Shown here: positions 22,901 to 36,424 of the stretch, one piece after another
Layout: every line of letters starts with the position of its first letter
Position numbering within the stretch: the first letter of the stretch is position 1
Assembly (NCBI GenBank): GCA_031763025.1
Contig: JASSKH010000050.1
Coordinates: 1 to 64,000, forward strand
Length of the DNA: 64,000 nucleotides
Reading direction: 5' to 3'
Origin: Macrocystis pyrifera
Lineage: Eukaryota > Sar > Phaeophyceae > Laminariales > Laminariaceae
Position numbers and translations under genes: made by a program
Notes under the pieces: model-generated
The model's input: only the letters and a program-made list of their open reading frames with translations
Told to the model about the DNA's origin: nothing
Database searches by the model: none

Positions 22901-24079
22901 TTGGAAAAAAAACAACAAGTCAACCCGGGGTACACAACATGATGACTTGAAACTCGGTGTATTGGCAAGACATCCAGTGTTTTGGTGTACACCAGGGGCA
23001 GGTCATGCTCAGGGCACCCGAGAAAAAGCAGGCGTGAGCGGTTTAATTGCGTTTGAGAAACGATAAAAAACACTGCAGAGCCAGTGAGTGGGAGACGTGG
23101 CGTTATCCCTCCGATCGATCGCGCCGTCGTGCAGTCGATATATATCGATACTTCGAGAAACAAAAAGCCAGAGTCAAGCCTGGCATGATATTGAGGGAGG
23201 GGAGACACAAAACAAGCATAAATAAATACATCTTCCGTTTCAGATACCCCCTTGGACACACTGGAGATTGGTTTTACGTCCTTTAAGGATTTTTGAACCC
23301 TGTTTTGGTGTGAACGCACGTCTTCAGAATCCGTTTGACGATCAACGAACCGTGCTTCGACACATTGCTTTCTATTGGGACATTGCCACCTATCATTGGG
23401 GAAAAAAAACTGGACAACAACACGCCGCACCCAACGTACCGCATGTCTCCAACCCGTCCTCGGCATCGTGGCATATATTACGTTGGGAATATGGCTAACC
23501 TCTAGGTATTAGTGTGAATCGTTGGCCTCATTCCGCCAAGTTCGTCGGCGCTGCTCCTAACCGCCCTAGACAACGCCCCCCCCCCCCCCTCTTCAGTCTG
23601 GCCGGGAACGCACCCAACGTCCACGTTTGGATGCAGCTTGTTAACTCAGTGAATTGATAAAGGTTAATATCGAATCTGCTCCCGGTTTTGTACGACGCCG
23701 CTGGCCTTCGTGACGTTGTGCGCCCGCACATATTATACCGGTTACCAACCTTGGCATGTCGTGGTTTGACCTAGTCAGGTCTTACGCAAGGAGATAATGT
23801 ATGCGTTCTCCCCACCGTGGACCTGAGTAACTTACTAAAACTATCGTCAGGTGTTGGTGTAACCTCGTATTTCTGAGCTAGTGGGCGGTGTCACGGGAAT
23901 TGTGCGCATATGGTACGAGCTTCGTCGCACTCTCATAGCCGATCCGGGCGGCCGATTACGGGGTTAGCGGTTAATCAAAACTGTTTCTAATGCAAACCAG
24001 GTATGAAGCCCTCATGAATGACAAGAAAAGGCCACGCCAAGTGACGTGATAGGTACAAAACAGAGCAGGCGAGTGGTAT
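22900..24079 (-). other. 3' flank of fucosyltransferase copy 1, shared with copy 2
   Basis: Short blocks match the flank of copy 2: CCGTTTCAGATACC (23237 and 47299), CCCTGTTTTGGTGT (23299 and 47369) and GCACATATTATACCGGTTACCA (23726) versus GCATACGTGATACCGATTACCA (47831). No shared open frame is visible, so this looks like duplicated downstream sequence. It contains C-rich patches, for example at 23574-23590. Confidence 0.5.
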
Positions 24080-27000
24080 TCAATCCAGTGCAAGGGTACG
24101 CCCCCTGCTGGGGTTCCATTTCTCGTCCAGGCTGATGCCCGAGTTTGTTTCTTTGCCAAGACCATCTCTGAGTAGCATCACGAGCCTTCCGACGTTAGAG
24201 GAACAAGTACCCACGAACACGTCAGCCGCGGCCAGCTGCTCGAGGTCCGCCATCAGGTAAACGAACGACGCGTACTCCTTGCGAATGACGCACATGAACA
24301 TAGAGCACCAGAGAGGGAAGAGACTGACGGACTAACGCTTTTCACGACTTGAACCGGGAAATCATAGGCGTGGGTGTGTTTGTGGGTTCCATCTTTGCCT
24401 TCTTCATCGGATATGAGTGTTCTGTGGTCGAGAAAATTTGGTTGGTCGGTTGTATTTTCCGACGACACGAGGGAGTGTTGAAGGCTACAATGATAGCCGT
24501 AGCCACACGATCTCGTAGAGTCTCCTTCTTGCGCAGAAGGCACACCGAGGCTTAGGATAGGTGTGTTCGCGGGTTCGAGGCTTCACGACTCTAGAAAAAA
24601 TAGGTGCCCGCTCGGCTTGAGTAGTTTTGGATGGTCAACCTGAATGTTCGGACAAAGCAAGGGAGCTAGTTGAGCCTCCGTTCCTGTTCAAAACCATACA
24701 GCGTAACGATGTGACGAAACCAATGTCTAACACTGACGTGTATCGAGTATCGGAGTAGAACAACTGGGACGTAACAGTAGGCGGGCGAACGTCGATGGAA
24801 TCGTATCACTACTGCAGTACTTCAGCAGCCGACGGTCTTAAAAGCGCCGTGAATCAGTACCTGCTTGTTTGAGGCCGTAGCCACATTCGAAACTTGGGCG
24901 GCACCGGGCACTCCACCGGCGACGTACACAATGTCCTCGTGGAGTACGCTTGGAAAATATAAATGGACTTGGGTGCGAACCTCGTCCACCACGGTGGCGT
25001 CAGCCGACGTCACCCATATGCCTTTGATAGCATCCACTGAAATTCCGTTAGGCGCTTTGTCGAGGTAACGCACGGCTGCCGCCAAGTATGCCTGAAGAAA
25101 CGTATTGCAGGCGGTCGGAAAGGGAACACTGACGGTTGGTATTGCTGTTCGACTTCCGCTTATTATTAGCCCCGTGTGATTGTTCTTCGATAGTCGCGTT
25201 TTCGTGCAAGTGTTTTTCAACGATGTTTGTTTGGGTGAGCTATTCTCGTAGAGCTCCTCAAATGAGGGGCCTGCATATAACAAGCACATTTACCCCCACC
25301 GTAGCAAACAAAATAATGATCTTTTCCACAACTAGCTACCGTCGTAATTTCCTCTGCGCTCTTCTTTAAACCCATTCGGCCTTCTCCGCTGATTTGTGCC
25401 CGCGGCGGATGTGTACCCCTATAAAGGGTGACCTTCCGAAGGTCTCCCTAACTTGGGTCACAACGTGCACGTCCTTTCGAAGCCAGGGGGTAATAAAACT
25501 CCACAGGAACTTCGCCATCACCTGCATCGTGACGGGAGGCAGTACATGCAAAGCCGTGGCGCTTGTTGGCGACAGACCAGAGCAGTCAGCGGAAAACTCA
25601 TCCGGTTTTAAGTTATTGTAAGGAGGCGGACGGCATACTCCGCCACAGGGGCCTAGTGACCGCACATCAAGTACATGCGGACTTTAGACCCTACGTTCCA
25701 ACACAGTCGCGAGTACTCAACCACTAGTTGACCAGCCCACGAAAAAAATCCGGGACACTGACGGAGTGCGAACTAGAGTCCAATATTGATTTGGAAGATA
25801 GGCTTTCAGATTTGTCAATGGAGTCGACCAAGCACCTCCAGGTCGTAGTTTTAGTTAACTAGGCCACATGGGCGTGCACAGTAACGAAACGTCTAGTCAC
25901 CTGTTCGAAGCATCTCCCCAGTGTCAACTGGAATCTCTAATTTGGAACTTGATTCTGTCTTAGTCCATCCATCCGTCTGTTCGATGACTTATATATTTTA
26001 CATCAGGTATATAATCCTACCCCTGCTCCCCGCTCAAACAATCCCTGTTTATGGCGAGATGGACATCGATAGCTGACACACCCCTCAGCGGCCTGCACAA
26101 CCCACCCAACACCCTGATTAGTGTGAACGACCTAATTATTTCCTGTTCCATGGTACCGATACATCACTGAGACCGTTGACGGTCTCGTCTCTTAATCGAG
26201 TTGCTACGGCTTACGCCGGTGTCTCGAATTCAATCTGGAGTCAACTCACATATAATTTTACGGGAGGATGTCTACTGTTTTTGGTCCACGGTAACGACCG
26301 CCAAGTCTCAGTTTCTCGGGAGCCCGTTTTCAACTAATATACTTATATGTATAGAGGGCTGTCGTTTTCCTTTGAATCTAAGCGCAAGAAACAACTGGTC
26401 TGACCACCTGAACCAACCACGTCTTCACAGCATTACAACACACAGACGACCCGCGCCCGCATTGCTGTGAGGCGACAAGACTCTTTAGCTCAAAACGTAC
26501 ACATTCTAGCAGCCGGCGCCCTCAATTTGAACGTCTCGGGCTTCAGGTGTGTACTACAATGGATTCTCGGGCGCCTTTTGCGTTGAATGTACTAAACGTG
26601 ACATAGTGTGAATACCAGGTACACTGTAGTAATATCGGTTCGCCTATTTCGATAAAACTAAAGGCTACACATTGGAGAACAGGACACGAATGCGTTGCAT
26701 TCTGAGGTATTTCACACTTCGATGCAGCCTGTCACAAGCATAGGGCACACCACTCGGTCAGCATCCCATTTCATCAACCGGCGGGAAGCGATGCCAATGC
26801 GCGCGGTCTCAGAACGACAAACTTAAGAAAGCTTGGCACTCACCGCTTTAGCTACTCGTTGCTTGATGTATAAACCCTGAAAGGTTTCAGAAAGGTCGGC
26901 TTTCCGAATCACGTCCAGTGATTGCGAGATCCTGTCCGCCTCTTGATGATCCTCGCCTGAACCCCCTGCCGAAATCAGGTGCCGCTTCCACATCTGCGTC

Positions 27001-30000
27001 AAACCAATACGTTGTTTTGACGATACGAGGAAGGGTCAAACTTCCTTGGGGTCGACCTAACTGGTCTTGCAATAGTTGAATCCACAACACACAGCGCCCC
27101 CCGGCCAGATTATCACCGTGTCTGAATGAAAATACTAGTAACGGGCAATAACGTTCAAGGCTGACTTCGGTTGAGTTGAAAGTGCACACGTGCGGCATGC
27201 TGCTGAACAGGCAGCTCCATCCATGTGACGCCAGACCCCCACTCTCCTGGGAGCATTCCAGCTCTGGTAGCTGGGTGCTGTCCGCCTTCACGGCGAGGTC
27301 GCTCCACCCTTCCACTACGAGGCCGTACACCCAGGAATTTAGCAGGTCTGGTTTCAACGGAAACGTTGGCAGCAAGTGGCATGGTTACATTGAATCCTTA
27401 GGCAACGAACGACAACAACATACTTGGTACAGTACCAGGTATTTCGTACGAGTACGCACTCGATCATCTTCGACCGACGTTTCGTGCTCTGCCCAGGGTG
27501 TCTGCCCACCCGTGCAGCATCTGACCTCGAACTCAGCAAGCTCTAACAAATAATCGTAAGGTACGTAGGGTGTTGGGGGTGTCAATTCCGGTGCGAAATA
27601 CTCGGATTCAGACGGAACGTATCGAGGTGGTGGCATTCTGATGTAGGGATACGGATTATAGTGGTCAATGCTTGTATAATGTGGAGTTCCAATGGCCATG
27701 GGATGTTCAGTTTCGGAATGTTGGAATGTCGATATTTCAACGGAGTTTAGGCTTCGCCCCGATGCTTACCGTATGGACCTTCTTGGGACTAGATGTCTTC
27801 GGTGTGGTTTATATGAGTTTTCTGTCCATCTGCTTGTGTTGGACCTTTTCGGGACTGGATTCCTCGGTGTAGTTTATGTGAATTTCTCTCCATCTGCTGG
27901 TGTTGGCACGAGGTCGTACGTTAAGATATATATTACCAGGGTTATGATTGGTTTATATCGCGTCTGCACCTCTCCTCCGCTCGCACCAATAAAATATAAA
28001 TAATATAATTTTCTTTGACTTGGCCACGCGTTAGGGTGGGAGCGACAGGTATGTATCAGGTCAAGTTGACCCGAACAAAAAATAACAAAAAGAAAACCGC
28101 TCTAAACCGTAAAATTCGACCAAAATATGCACGGCCTTATATTCTCCAGGCCCGGTCGTTTCTGTACCTAACCTTTGTGAGTATATTGTTCGTATTATTC
28201 AATTTTTTAAGTACACTCGTATATAGGACTTGACTCGACGTCCATTTCGCGCGTCTGCTACTTACCAATACGCGTGAGCGCGCATTCTGGTGATAACGTG
28301 AGGGGGGGCGATTCAAAGTCTCTGGCGTGCTGGACTTGCGCCAGAAATGATAGAAGTACAACAATAAACATAGTATAGACAACTCGGGGTGATGTGCTGA
28401 ATACCAGACGCACTCGTGTAAAATGTTTGTACTATTATAGCTTCCCTCCACTGCTGGCATTTGGGCCTGCGGTTTCCCCCACACGTGCCAGCGCTCCACA
28501 GAGGTGTTCTACGATAGATTTTCACCCTAAATGTTCTGAGGCTCCTCACTTGAGGAGCTCCACACCTCACCCGAAAACTGATTTCAGCCAAAATAAAATA
28601 GCATCCCGATGAATAATCCCATGGCCAAAGTATATCAACTACGTCATTTTTCGAAACAAGATTGGCATTCAGACGATTTTAGGTTAAGGAGCCCCGTCAT
28701 TCAGAAAATGTTTCAGCGGAAATGTGCTACCTCTATCATCGTAGAATGCGTCCGGAGGAGTGTGGCGCCGACCTTTTTCGCGAGCTGAATTGGCACGCGG
28801 GCGTGGTCGAGCCAATCGATGGTGACGACCAACAACACAGAGGACGTTTTCCTCGCGGAATTTTCTCCGCGACAGTATTACTTGTATCGTTGGCCGGAAC
28901 CCCCTACCTGCACAAGGTGGGCGTAAAATAAACATTGGACCATGTCGCACGCCAAAAGGTGTATCGGATTGTGGGGTTGTCGACATCTTGTGGGGTTGCT
29001 ACAATGTTCAACGTCTTCTCAAGGGTTTTACGCCCATATGGTGGAAAGGGGGGGTCCCGGCTCGCTGTGTGCGCGGCAGCAGTGTCGTGTGACCGTCGCG
29101 GAAAGCATGGAGCTGGTGGTGGGAGGAGAAGAGAGACTGGGCTCACGCTAGTAAACATCGACGTTCACAAGGAGATGAGCGTCGGAGCGCGTTAGGACTT
29201 CTAACCCCAACGGATCAAACTGTTTGACATGAACGGGGCTGGGCGACGGAAGATGGAGCGGAGGAAACAATAAGTTAGGAGAAAGGGGAAGTTGTGTCGG
29301 AGGACACGGAGGGCAGCACGCGAGGTGCGCGCAGGTACGAGGGCTAGGATCAGAGCTAAGGGATTCATCGTGGGTACAGACAGCATCCGCACATTAAACT
29401 TCATGTTTAGAGCTGCATAGATCACTGTCAGGTTGCCCTCAAGGTATGCCAGGTGTTAAACTTTGGCGTTCATAGGGCTCTACGAGGCTAGGCATTTTAT
29501 TCACGTCTGCCGGGTATACTGTATTTTGCTCTGAGATAGAATATGGCAAGCATGATTTGAACGATACCCAGACCCATGGAATACGACCCGATGTTAGAGA
29601 GTCCATCGTGGGAGGGGTGGAGAAAGGTGACCTTTTGTTGGAGTGCATCAGCGTCAGGCTGGTTAACCATCGCGTTAACTTCATGGTACATTGAGTGGTG
29701 TTTCATTTGTCGTGACCTATCGCCGAGCTCACGCCCCCTACCCCCATTGCTACCGTCGATGGCATGGCCGCGACACTGGGTTAGACTTACTCTCTTTGGT
29801 GTTAGCGAGGAACGTAACGCTGCGTAGTAAGTGCAAGACAGGGCCAAGAGGAGGGTTTGTGACTCGAGAGGTAAACATGGAGATTGATGCAAAAATGGCA
29901 GGGGGAGGAAGACGTGATGGAACGGTTTAACGCCGTCCCGAACGATCGTAGTGCGCAAAACCTCTTGGAGGGCCCCATCAAGCAGGTCAAATCAGCTGTG

Positions 30001-30464
30001 CAGAGATTCGGGGAGTTGGTCGGGGGTAGAGCCGAGATTCGGTCACAGGAGAAGGAGTGGGTGCGGTGCCTACAGAGCGACCTGCAGGAGTCGCCTAAAG
30101 GGAAGGCCGTCATGGGGTAAGTCAATTGTTTCAGCTTGCTACAGAGCGAATATGACCGAATGCTATGAAAATCGAGGTATTGAGAGTTTCAGCCAGCGAC
30201 TGCCACAACTACAGTATACTCACTGTTTATGCTGCTGCCGAAGCCGGCCGGTCTCCACGTGTAAAGCCCCCTCCCGAGTTCACATCCCAGCTTGTCTCCA
30301 GAGTACTCCTCCACCCACTGCGGGGAGAACACCTCAGCTTCAACCTTCAAGTCTACCGTCGGTTGCGCCTCTCCAACGCTGTTCTTACCTCTTCCCCCTA
30401 ACATACCGAACACCTGAAGAACAGTGAGTGCCCCCACTAGGCCCTGCCGTGGCTGACTAAACAT
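24080..30464 (-). CDS. GT23-type (FUT8-like) fucosyltransferase, copy 1, six exons
   Basis: Exons on the minus strand: 30464-30224, 27347-27166, 26993-26844, 25521-25372, 25091-24861, 24277-24080. All introns are GT-AG. Coding length is 1152 nt (383 aa plus TGA). Exon 1 gives a hydrophobic N-terminal anchor (LVGALTVLQVF) and GFGSSIN, matching the conserved Gly-rich strand of FUT8. Exon 2 has WVYGLVVEGWSDLAV. Exon 4 holds the donor-binding motif GVHIRRGHK, where most members have Asp before the Lys. Exon 5 has GIWVTSADATVVDEV and exon 6 has AAADVFVGTCSSNVGRLV, the family's Ser-Ser motif. Family members transfer fucose from GDP-fucose in the Golgi. The C-terminal SH3 domain of animal FUT8 is absent. 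The exon 4 donor of copy 2 is GA here, so splicing must use a GTTTAA site 18 nt earlier. This and the Asp-to-His change suggest possible decay. The intron 2 acceptor is chosen because it alone keeps the frame. Confidence 0.75.
27775..27905 (+). repeat. Tandem duplication of a 66-bp unit
   Basis: GGACCTTCTTGGGACTAGAT at 27775 recurs as GGACCTTTTCGGGACTGGAT at 27841, followed in both by a TC..GGTGT.GTTTAT.TGA.TTT.TCTCCATCTGCT block. It lies in the long first intron of fucosyltransferase copy 1. The period is a multiple of three, so one frame stays open, but nothing else supports coding. Confidence 0.75.
28000..30200. other. Part of long intron 1 of fucosyltransferase copy 1; no separate gene supported
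   Basis: Several 75-155-codon frames exist on both strands (for example minus 28986-28684, minus 29958-29497, plus 29884-30120). They overlap one another, have no family motifs and have no counterpart in the equivalent intron of copy 2. A nested gene or old insertion cannot be excluded. Confidence 0.4.
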
Positions 30465-31744
30465 GCTCGCAACGTTGTAGCTCCCGAGTTTGTCAGTGTC
30501 GGCCAACGTGTGTCCGTATCGTCTGCGCTTTCACGAACAAAAACATCCAGGTATATCGGAAAGGGGAGCATTGCTTGGGTCGATTTGCGCAACAAACTAC
30601 GGGACACCAGTGTGAGGACGAGGAACAGCAAGAGTAAGGAGCTAACTGAACGACGTATGATAAACAAAAAAACATGCCCAAATACGTCCTGAAAACGTTA
30701 CAACACAAGTGAAGTTGGACACTAATTGCTTGTTGGAAGCCCTGAAGGAAGATATTACGTTTTGGTGGCGGCCTAACTCCTGGGGTTTGAGAGTGTTCGA
30801 AGCTGACGAGCGATTGCTTCGACCTCACGTTCAAGTGCAGTCCGATTGATGTCCCATAACTACTCTGTTCGAAATATTGACCGATCTCCAGTACGTGCGT
30901 AATGTGCGTAGGACAAGCGGGCTGGAGAGAGATCAACTATACACGGTGTACGACAAGGAACCTGCCGTCGGAAAACAGTGGCCTGAAAAAGCCTCGCCTT
31001 CAAGTCCCTTTGTCCGAACCCTACTGGGGGTGCTGAAGGGGCGAGTTGTGTGTAGCGATCCCACAATGCTGTCTTGATAGGCGTTTGTTTATTTTGATGG
31101 CCCTTATTCTTGCCCGGTACATCTGGCTCTACTTCTTTCTACAGCTCGTTGGCGACGTCTGGTCGTAGTCGAGCACGGAGGTGCCGTCGTAGCCACCCCA
31201 GGTTTGTCTCCGCAGGACGTGTGGAAAGCAGGATAGCGGGAGAATCTACTGTAACAGGTGGTTCAATGGTCAAGAGCGTCGTTGACCGTATCCCACACGA
31301 ATTTGCACCGCGTGAACGCGCTCTTCGTAGAACAACACACTGTTTCTGGGCATTGATAAGTCAGAGAACATAGCACGCGTCGGAGTACCGGAAGATCTAC
31401 GGCAAGGGGGGGAATTTGACGAAGGGGCTTGTTTACGGGGGCCAGAGCGTAGGAGATTTGAGCATGGCACCGAGGACAGGGTGACCGGTAGTCGCGCGGC
31501 TGGGGTATAATATGTGTCGGGCGGCCAGCGAAGAGGGCGAGCGATCCAGTGTTCGTTACTCTCGATGGATGACATCATTTCGGTAGAGATACAGCGGGGA
31601 GAGGAACGGATGCGGTGGTTGGGAGGTGTTTTGATCGTTGTCGTCAATCCAGTTTCAGTCTGTGAATGGGGGCAGGAAGGGCCAATGATATCGGATATCA
31701 ATAAGGTAATGGGGTGGGCACCGCAGCTGGATATGTAGGGGCAC

Positions 31745-31880
31745 GACACTACCATCAATACCATCAGTACTATTAATACTATTAATACTATTAGTACTAT
31801 TAGTACTATTAGTACTATTAGTACAATTAACACTGTCATTACTATTAATAATATTAATGCTGTTATTAATAGTATTTATT
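31745..31880. repeat. Degenerate TAC/TAT trinucleotide microsatellite
   Basis: Imperfect units such as ACTATTAATACTATTAGTACTATTAGTAC. On the minus strand it reads as an Ile-Val-Leu repeat, which creates an artefactual hydrophobic ORF tail (31839-31270). Confidence 0.85.
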
Positions 31881-32755
31881 ACGGATTGCACCCAAATACA
31901 GCAGTCGTTAGATACTCCAGTCGCTGCTGCATAGGAGTATAGTGATCTGTTCCGTAGGACAGTTTTCATGTGATACAATACCGGCAGGCGACAGCAGGTA
32001 TCGAACTCTTTTATGTACTTGGACACACCGTACAACATAGCAAAATAAGTTTCAACAGCCGTAGCATCGTGGATCTACAGAACAGCAGTACATGTAGTGC
32101 GTACGAGGGTACTCGTAGGCATGGAGAATATATCTTTGGCATCTACAGGAGCTACAGCAGCCCATGTAGCACGTGCGCACTGGTAAATAATGGGTTATAT
32201 ATCTTCAGTATCCGGGACCAGTAGGATGGTAATAGTGATGGATGAAGCAACAACAGCGTAGGCTACACGGGGTCATGAGTACGTACCCTAGGAAATATTG
32301 GTCGTTGCAGTTAAAACTAGGGGTCTCTCCTTTTGTTTTTTAGCTTTGAACAAATTATAAGGATCGTTCTTTGTTTCGAGCTCCGCGCACCGCTCCCCTT
32401 AGAGCTCACTCTATTTTAGCTCACGATATTGAGCAAACCAATCTATATTGTGTGTCTTGGGGTCACTACACCATCTCGTCATTCTTCTCGTCTACTGAAG
32501 CTTCTCGTACAAGTTCACCTAGTCGTTAATGCGGTTACCTCAAACATCGACGGCGCATTGACCGGCCATCGGCAACCGAGTCTAGGCGTACACATCAGCT
32601 ACGAGCTGGTACATACGTCAATCGTCATAACCTGTAGTTTAATTATTTATATTAGTCGTACTATTTTTTTGACGGACGCTTGCTACTATACGGGCAGGAC
32701 ATTATGGGCGTTTTTTTTCTGGCTCAACTGGCGGAGCTCCTCAACCGAGGGACTA

Positions 32756-32820
32756 TACCGGGCATTATAGGCATCATAGGCATTATTGGCATTGTAGGTA
32801 TTATAGGCATTTTAGCTATC
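32756..32820 (+). repeat. Short ATTATAGGC-type tandem repeat
   Basis: Repeats of ATAGGCATCATAGGCATTATTGGC-like 9-12-bp units, immediately before a MITE copy. It reads as an Ile/Gly repeat in one frame, which explains the apparent ORF there. Confidence 0.75.
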
Positions 32821-32852
32821 CCACTTGTGTTGCAAAACAGTTTTCGTTTGCA

Positions 32853-32965
32853 CCTATTACGGAGGGTCGAAAATAGGACCTACGGTGCACAAAAAACTAT
32901 ATATTTACCTCTTTTTACTAACAATATTTGGGCCTGTTTACTACTGCATGGTCTCCCGTAATAGG
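32853..32965. mobile_element. MITE family M1, copy 1 (113 bp)
   Basis: Ends are inverted: CCTATTACGGAGGGTCGAAAATAGGACC at the left, and the right end reads CCTATTACGGGAGACCATGC..AGTAAACAGGCCC in reverse complement. The interior (ATTTACCTCTTTTTACTAACAATATTTGG) matches copy 2 at 52156-52268. It is too short to code. Confidence 0.8.
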
Positions 32966-32999
32966 CCATGGGAGTGTTCATCGGGTTTTGTTAGCCTAC

Positions 33000-34640
33000 G
33001 TACATATTGATCAATAGTCTAGGTGCCTATTTACTATAGAAAAGTCGCTTTTGGGGGCACTCTTATTTTATACCGTAACACGCTTCTACAGTAGTACTGT
33101 AATAGGGTACTTAAGTACTACGGTACTGCAACTTAACATACCACCGTACACTCGTACAGTATACCGTTTGTGTATCGCGAGGTTAGCGATGGCAAGCCGG
33201 ACTACTGTGGTACCCATCGCGGCAACAGAGGCAATATCGACAATAGCGGAACTAGCGACTGTAGGGAGCGCCCAGGTGGGTTTGATACCCTAACAGTGTC
33301 CACGTTATCGTGAGTGGTAGCCCGCTGTATTTACATATCGTGGCATTACCTCGGCTCGCAATCTTACCAGGTTCAGCAGAGAGGACATATTCTAGTTTGC
33401 TTCCGTATGCCGTGCAAGCCGCAACGGCAGGCCGAACTGTTGTACCCACCGCGGTAGTAGGCGCAGCAGACAACCCTGAAGCGGGCCTGACGAGCTCGAG
33501 CAGCACTGACGGTGATTTTTGACGATAAAAGGATCAATCCGAACGGGCGCTCGTCGGGCCAGCAAAAGCCTCTATATGGTATGATGAATTGCACAGAGTG
33601 TCGATGCTGGTGAGAGGAGTAAATATAGGTGAACATTCTTGTTCTGCTTCTCTCTCGCTGTAACGGTGAAATCTACCTCGTGCGGTAATACATATATATC
33701 GTACGGTAACGAATATTCGTAGGCAAGTCACCTCAGTCACACGTACGGTAACCTTCAATCGTACTCACGTTACCCTCGTCAACATATCACGTGGTGGAAT
33801 GCCCTTCCGAAGGTATATCCTGTTTCACCCTACACTATAGGCCAGCCAGTAAGAAAGTGCCCAATAAGAACGTAAGCTCACTTTTTGAAGAACGCAATGA
33901 AAATTGGGTTAAAAACGGGTCAGTGGTGGACTCCGTACTAAATCCTGTATAATAGCCTATGCTCAAGGTTGCTTGAAGATGGCGCCCCAAATAATAATAA
34001 TCTCAGGCTTGCCCAGATAGAGTGTTTCTTGTTGGCGGGCTCATACTTCTAGTAGCTTTTTACATCTATTATATGATCTTGTACGTACGATAACCTAGTC
34101 AGTAATATGCATACCCAACATCCACTGGGATCTTCTCAAGTACCACGGGTAGTCTGCATACCTAACATTGAAATGTTCTAAAGTACCATAGCGTATACAT
34201 AGTCAGAGTAATCGGCATCCACCGGTGAATAGTGGATCTCTCGAGGATCCTACTCTTTAATATCCCGCGTTGTCACGGTTAATAACCCACTTCATATTGT
34301 TTGGTGGCGCATTTGCCACGGTAGCACAGAAATCTCACGTGCTACCCGTGGCAACTTAGTCGTCTCCCAATGCAAAACATGACTTCCAAGCTTCCAATAT
34401 TATTTTCGATGGGTACCCGTCATTTTAGGGCGGCGCACTGGCACAGTAGTAATATACAGATTGACCCGGCCAGTATATTCACCAGTAGTTTAATCTAACT
34501 TACAGTAGTTCCTAATAACACGCCACATGATAGTACGGAAACCACCAACTAAACGTGTCTCGAGAGGATTATAGATCGAAAGGCTCTTCGCCATCCCCCG
34601 GCTGTCGTGCTTTTCACGCGCTCTGCTCCTTCCTTCCGCT
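33000..34640. other. Intergenic, no supported gene
   Basis: GTAC- and TAC-rich words (33085-33160) and short frames only. No family motif or duplicated exon is visible. Confidence 0.5.
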
Positions 34641-35194
34641 TTATTAGGGTTTGGTCTCTTTGTCTGCCTTGAGTACCTGGTACGTGATACCGGCTACGTT
34701 TTATCGTTCCCTTGATATATGTTTTCTGTTTTTTTTTTCGTATTCGTTTTTCTTTGTCTGTGCCTTTTTGTGTTTTGTTTGCTGGTGTGAGCCTATTACC
34801 CGGTGCCTCAAGGGTAAGGAGCGATGGAGAAATACTTACATGTTACACATGGATCAACGCGACGTATCATGTACCTGCGAGAGAACCAACAACATGACGA
34901 CCGTCACATCATCGGCGCACGTTGCATGCATTTGTGTTTGAATTTTTTCTTGTTTGTTTCATCTGCGATGACCGCAACCGCCCGCAGTCAATGCAGGATA
35001 GCGCCCTACCTGTGGTGGGAAGTGAAACGAAAACGCGTATTATTGTTTTGGGCTCCGGCATCGCCTCCATCGGGCCCCTCACCAGCCGGAAGTGGCCAAC
35101 TGGCCGAGCTACGCTCGACGTTGCTCGCTTGGCCCGGCCAGAATATACTGCTGCAATCTAGTATACCAGGTACTCATTATTACAATTATTCCTA

Positions 35195-35385
35195 CCATCA
35201 GACAATGTGTAGCATGAGCTTCAACATGGATCACTCAAAATCACCCCGAAAGAAGAAAACCACTGAAACATTAAGAGCATTATGCCTAAATCCCAACTCC
35301 CTTCTGTGCCAGCTTCCGACTTGAGCTCTATCTACCCCATTTGCTGTTGTTGCTCCTTCCTTCTCACTATAAACTCTTGTTTTAT
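35195..35385 (+). repeat. Fragment related to the Copia-associated repeat (third copy)
   Basis: ACCATCAGACAATGTGTAGCATGAGCTTCAAC matches CCATCCGACAATGTGCGGCATGAGCTTCAAC at 13498 in copy A. Similarity then resumes at TTGCTCCTTCCTTCTCA (13665 in copy A). The copy is short and more divergent than A and B, and it has lost most of the interior. Confidence 0.6.
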
Positions 35386-36424
35386 TTTCTAAATATTATA
35401 TCGTATCCAAGCTCCATCTCCACGCCAGTGTGGGTCTGTCATCGCCCCCCCCCCTATGTTCTTTTTTCCTTCTTGCTTCCTGGGGGTTCCTAAGCTGGGG
35501 CTTGAAGCGCGACACCCTCTTCGAAATGGCGACCTGTCTGCGTAGTCACCGGGATAATTTGCAGCAGGAGTACTTACACCATCCCCTTCCTTGCCATCGG
35601 TTCTCCCCCCCCACGACATTATTGTAGCCGGTGATTGATGAAGTTTCTGCCTTTTACCCCGAGGTGCCCAAAATATTTCCCGGTTAATTTTGACAACATT
35701 ATCGCTACCGACGGAGCCATCCAGTGCCCACTCCTAATGTTTTTCTAGGCATCACTCCTGTGTGAAGATACAGGCAGAGTCCCAGGAAGATTTATAAAAC
35801 GCCTGGGCGCCGAGTTACAACCCCGAATTTACATTGTCTAACAAACTCCACGATCTCGTGTGTGGAAGCTAGATACCTTGGTTGCCACCAGAAAGCAAAC
35901 TCACTGCTGCTGTGTTTGTATGATAGCAGTACTGTAGCAGTTCGGCGAAGAGTCATGCCACGAAGACGGAGTATCAACGTTTGCTCTGGTTCCTGACACA
36001 GGCAGTTTTCCCGAGGTTCCTGGCGCGAAAAGCTCTATGATGCAACACCCGAAAACGGCTTTAATACGAGGTGTACGCTCAAGTGGTCGAGCAACCCCGT
36101 GGCCTACTGTAGCTTTATATCCAAACTACTGTAAGTGCAGAAGCCAACGATGCTACTGGTTTAATAGGTGGTCCCTCAGATCAGAAGCCCCACCAGTGAC
36201 AAGCTTTTTCCTTGCAAGGCAAAGGGGCCACCCGTGTCTTACCACCCATCCGTTAGCGACTACTGGTACCATAAGGCGCGATCTTTCTAACCCAATACTC
36301 GTCTTGAAGAACTATATGGTGTATACTTTAACCTCACCCCGACTACAATCAATCCTAGGCATATAGCTAAATAAAATAGTACGCAAGCTGGACTTGCGAA
36401 TAAATTGAGTACATTATGTGTGGA

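Noticed and set aside
22861..23466. A 201-codon minus-strand gene downstream of fucosyltransferase copy 1
   Set aside because: The homologous flank of copy 2 does not keep the frame and no family motif is present.
27166..27347. Intron 2 acceptor placed further upstream so that exon 3 would be longer
   Set aside because: It works in copy 2 (CTCCAG just after the hAT site) but gives stops in copy 1. The acceptors at 26993 and 51141 keep both copies in frame with equal exon length.
31270..31839. A membrane protein with an Ile/Val/Leu repeat
   Set aside because: The hydrophobic repeat is the translation of a TAC/TAT microsatellite.
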